DNA of 6,905 nucleotides, taken from assembly GCA_007128075.1 (NCBI GenBank), contig SKYD01000228.1, positions 1 through 6,905 of the forward strand, in the 5' to 3' direction. Origin of the DNA: Thiorhodovibrio sp. (lineage in GTDB: Bacteria > Pseudomonadota > Gammaproteobacteria > Chromatiales > Chromatiaceae). Of this stretch, positions 5,137 to 6,905 are shown piece after piece. Position 1 is the stretch's first letter, and each line of letters starts with the position of its first letter. The notes under the pieces were generated by a model that was not told the DNA's origin, searched no databases, and saw nothing but the letters and a program-made list of their open reading frames with translations. Made by a program: the position numbers and the translations under genes.

Positions 5137-6390
5137 ATGTACCGACCATTTTCACTTTTTGTTGGTCTGCGTTATACCCGTGCTGAGCGGCGCAACCATT
5201 TTATTTCCTTTATCTCACTGATTTCAATGCTGGGCATTATGCTCGGCATTGTCGCCCTGATTGTGGTGCTGTCAGTGATGAATGGCTTTCACAAGGAAAT
5301 TCAGGAGCGCATTCTCGGCATGGCAGCCCATGCTACGCTCAGTGCCTATGCCAGCAGTGGGTTGGCAGATTGGCAGCCATTGCTCGAACAGGTGCGCGCC
5401 GATCCGCGTGTTGAGGGAGCCGCACCCTTTGTTGAGATTCAGGCAATGCTCATGCAACGCGGCCAGACCAGAGCCTCACTGTTGCGGGGCATCTTACCCG
5501 CTGAGGAAGATGCGGTCTCGGCATTGCGTGCTGATATGATCGCCGGCTCAATGGATGATTTAGAACCCGGGGCGTTTCACATCATTCTCGGTGCCGAGTT
5601 AGCCGCTGCCTTGGGCGTGACTGTGGGCGATCAGGTCACGGTGGTCACACCCCAGGTCAATGTCACCCCCGTGGGGGTGATGCCACGGCTCAAATCCTTT
5701 GAGGTCACTGGGCTGTTTCGGATCGGGATGTCCGAATACGACAGCGGAGCGGGTTTTATGCACATGCGTGATGCCGCCCAACTGATGCGCTTAGGTGAAA
5801 ATCATGCGGGCGGGATTCGCCTCAAATTTGACGACATGTTTGCCGCGCCGCGCCTCGCCCGCGAGATCGCCTACACGCTCGATCAGCCCTACCGCGTCAC
5901 CGATTGGACCCAGGTGCATCGCAATTTTTTTGCGGCACTACGCACCGAAAAACGGATGATGGCGATTATTCTATCGCTGATAGTCGCGGTCGCCGCCTTT
6001 AACATCGTCTCAACCATGGTCATGGTGGTCACTGACAAGCGGGCTGATATTGCCGTCTTGCGCACCCTAGGTGCCTCGCCAAGCACGATTATGGCGATTT
6101 TTATGGTGCAAGGGGTGACCATCGGGGTTGCTGGAACCATTCTTGGGGTGATTGGCGGGGTGCTGTTGGGCTGGAATGTGGAGGCGATTGTTGCCGCGAT
6201 TGAACAGGCGTTTGATGTCCATTTTCTTGACCCGAGCATCTATTATATTAGTGCCTTGCCCTCGGATGTGCGTGCGAACGATGTGATTAGGGTGGCAAGT
6301 GCGGCCTTTGTGATGGCGGTGGTGGCAACGCTCTATCCAGCGTGGCGAGCGGCACGCACCGATCCAGTCGAGGCGTTGCGTTATGAATAA
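5137..6390 (+). CDS. lolC: Lipoprotein-releasing ABC transporter permease, LolC/LolE family
   Basis: This is the inner-membrane permease of the Lol system, which extracts outer-membrane lipoproteins from the inner membrane and hands them to the periplasmic chaperone LolA. It has 417 residues, against about 400 for E. coli LolC. Four membrane segments are visible: about 24-48, 274-298, 318-345 and 383-402. A large periplasmic domain lies between the first two. Segment VTPQVNVTPVGVMPRLKSF (170-188) aligns with the LolA-binding Hook region of LolC. The C-terminal part LSLIVAVAAFNI (279-290) and the end PAWRAARTDPVEALRYE are nearly identical to E. coli LolC. The start is the ATG at 5137, which aligns with E. 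coli MYQP; the open frame back to TTG 5101 has no similarity. No Shine-Dalgarno is visible. It overlaps lolD by 8 nt. Some gammaproteobacteria use a single hybrid permease (LolF), and I cannot exclude that here without seeing whether lolE follows lolD. Confidence 0.93.
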   Translation: MYRPFSLFVGLRYTRAERRNHFISFISLISMLGIMLGIVALIVVLSVMNGFHKEIQERILGMAAHATLSAYASSGLADWQPLLEQVRADPRVEGAAPFVEIQAMLMQRGQTRASLLRGILPAEEDAVSALRADMIAGSMDDLEPGAFHIILGAELAAALGVTVGDQVTVVTPQVNVTPVGVMPRLKSFEVTGLFRIGMSEYDSGAGFMHMRDAAQLMRLGENHAGGIRLKFDDMFAAPRLAREIAYTLDQPYRVTDWTQVHRNFFAALRTEKRMMAIILSLIVAVAAFNIVSTMVMVVTDKRADIAVLRTLGASPSTIMAIFMVQGVTIGVAGTILGVIGGVLLGWNVEAIVAAIEQAFDVHFLDPSIYYISALPSDVRANDVIRVASAAFVMAVVATLYPAWRAARTDPVEALRYE

Positions 6391-6905
6391 TCCGCCAGTG
6401 TTGCAAGCACAGGGGCTGATCAAAACCTTTCGCCAAGGCCCCTTGCAGGTCGAGGTGCTTCGCGGAGTGGATCTGACCCTAGAGCGCGGCGAGCGGGTGG
6501 CGATTATCGGTGCCTCGGGGTCGGGCAAAAGCACCTTGTTGCATTGTCTGGGTGGGCTGGATCGCCCCACTGGCGGCACGGTGCAATGGTCAGGTGAGAA
6601 CATCACCCGCTTAAACGAGCGCCAGCGCGGGCGGCTACGCAATCGTCGTCTTGGCTTTATCTATCAATTTCATCATCTACTCGGCGAGTTTACTGCCTTA
6701 GAAAATGTCGCCATGCCGTTGTTAATCGGCGGTCTGGCACCTGCACAGGCGCACCGCCGCGCTGAAGAATTATTAGAGCGCGTCGGGCTGGCGCATCGCA
6801 GCCACCACAAACCCGCCGAGCTATCGGGTGGCGAGCGCCAGCGCACTGCCATTGCCCGTGCTTTGGTCAATGAGCCAGATTGTCTGCTTGCCGATGAGCC
6901 GACCG
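6383..6905 (+). CDS. lolD: Lipoprotein-releasing ABC transporter ATPase LolD, C-terminus cut by window edge
   Basis: LolD is the cytoplasmic ATPase that powers lipoprotein release by LolC/E. The 174 residues present (family about 230) contain the Walker A GASGSGKST (43-51), the Q-loop in GFIYQFHHLL (Gln95), the LolD-typical FTALENVAMPLLIGG (103-117), the ABC signature LSGGERQR (147-154) and the Walker B LLADEPT (168-174) with catalytic Glu172. The FIYQFHHLL stretch is shared with E. coli LolD and distinguishes it from MacB-type or FtsE-type ATPases. The ATG at 6383-6385 lies inside the lolC end (ATGAATAA, 8-nt overlap), with GAGG nine bases upstream, so it is coupled to lolC. The D-loop and H-loop are beyond the window. 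Confidence 0.97.
   Translation, partial: MNNPPVLQAQGLIKTFRQGPLQVEVLRGVDLTLERGERVAIIGASGSGKSTLLHCLGGLDRPTGGTVQWSGENITRLNERQRGRLRNRRLGFIYQFHHLLGEFTALENVAMPLLIGGLAPAQAHRRAEELLERVGLAHRSHHKPAELSGGERQRTAIARALVNEPDCLLADEPT

Noticed and set aside
6067..6642. 191-residue minus-strand open frame across lolC/lolD
   Set aside because: It is antisense to two clear genes and rich in Arg, His and Pro, as expected of a shadow frame, with no recognisable motif.

Overview
The window looks like the chromosome of a gammaproteobacterium. Every large protein I recognise (HemE, TsaD, DapC, DapD, LolC, LolD) is close to the Escherichia coli or Pseudomonas version as I remember it. An outer-membrane lipoprotein sorting system (LolCD) implies a Gram-negative envelope. 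Base composition is moderately GC-rich and even throughout. There are no insertion sequences, phage genes or CRISPR arrays, so this is core rather than accessory DNA. I cannot name the genus from sequence alone.

Layout, left to right. (1) The start of hemE (uroporphyrinogen decarboxylase) runs leftward from a GTG at 722 and off the left edge. (2) A 143-bp spacer (723-865) holds two perfect inverted repeats and possible divergent promoters. (3) A tRNA-Arg(CCU) gene lies on the + strand at 866-942. (4) A tightly packed leftward operon fills 5022-953. Its order of transcription is dapC, dapD, a small membrane protein of unknown function, a 121-residue conserved-looking protein of unknown function, a thioredoxin-like [2Fe-2S] ferredoxin, and tsaD. 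(5) A 114-bp divergent promoter region occupies 5023-5136. (6) A rightward lolC-lolD pair follows, with lolD cut by the right edge.

How the genes fit together. DapD and DapC are consecutive steps of the succinylase branch of diaminopimelate/lysine synthesis, which feeds peptidoglycan and protein synthesis. LolC and LolD are the membrane and ATPase parts of the ABC machine that releases lipoproteins from the inner membrane. HemE acts in tetrapyrrole synthesis. TsaD makes the t6A37 modification of tRNAs that read ANN codons. The neighbouring tRNA-Arg(CCU), which reads AGG, is an expected TsaD substrate. The roles of the two unknown proteins and of the ferredoxin within the dap-tsaD operon are not evident.

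Expression signals. Three of the five operon junctions have the stop codon of one gene inside or touching the Shine-Dalgarno sequence of the next, and a fourth is an 8-nt gene overlap, so translational coupling is likely. The first genes on both sides of the divergent region (dapC and lolC) lack a Shine-Dalgarno sequence. The best lolC promoter would start the transcript at or next to its ATG.

No stretch over 300 bases is without a gene. Overall this is an ordinary housekeeping region. The least understood part is the pair of unknown genes at 2360-2951.
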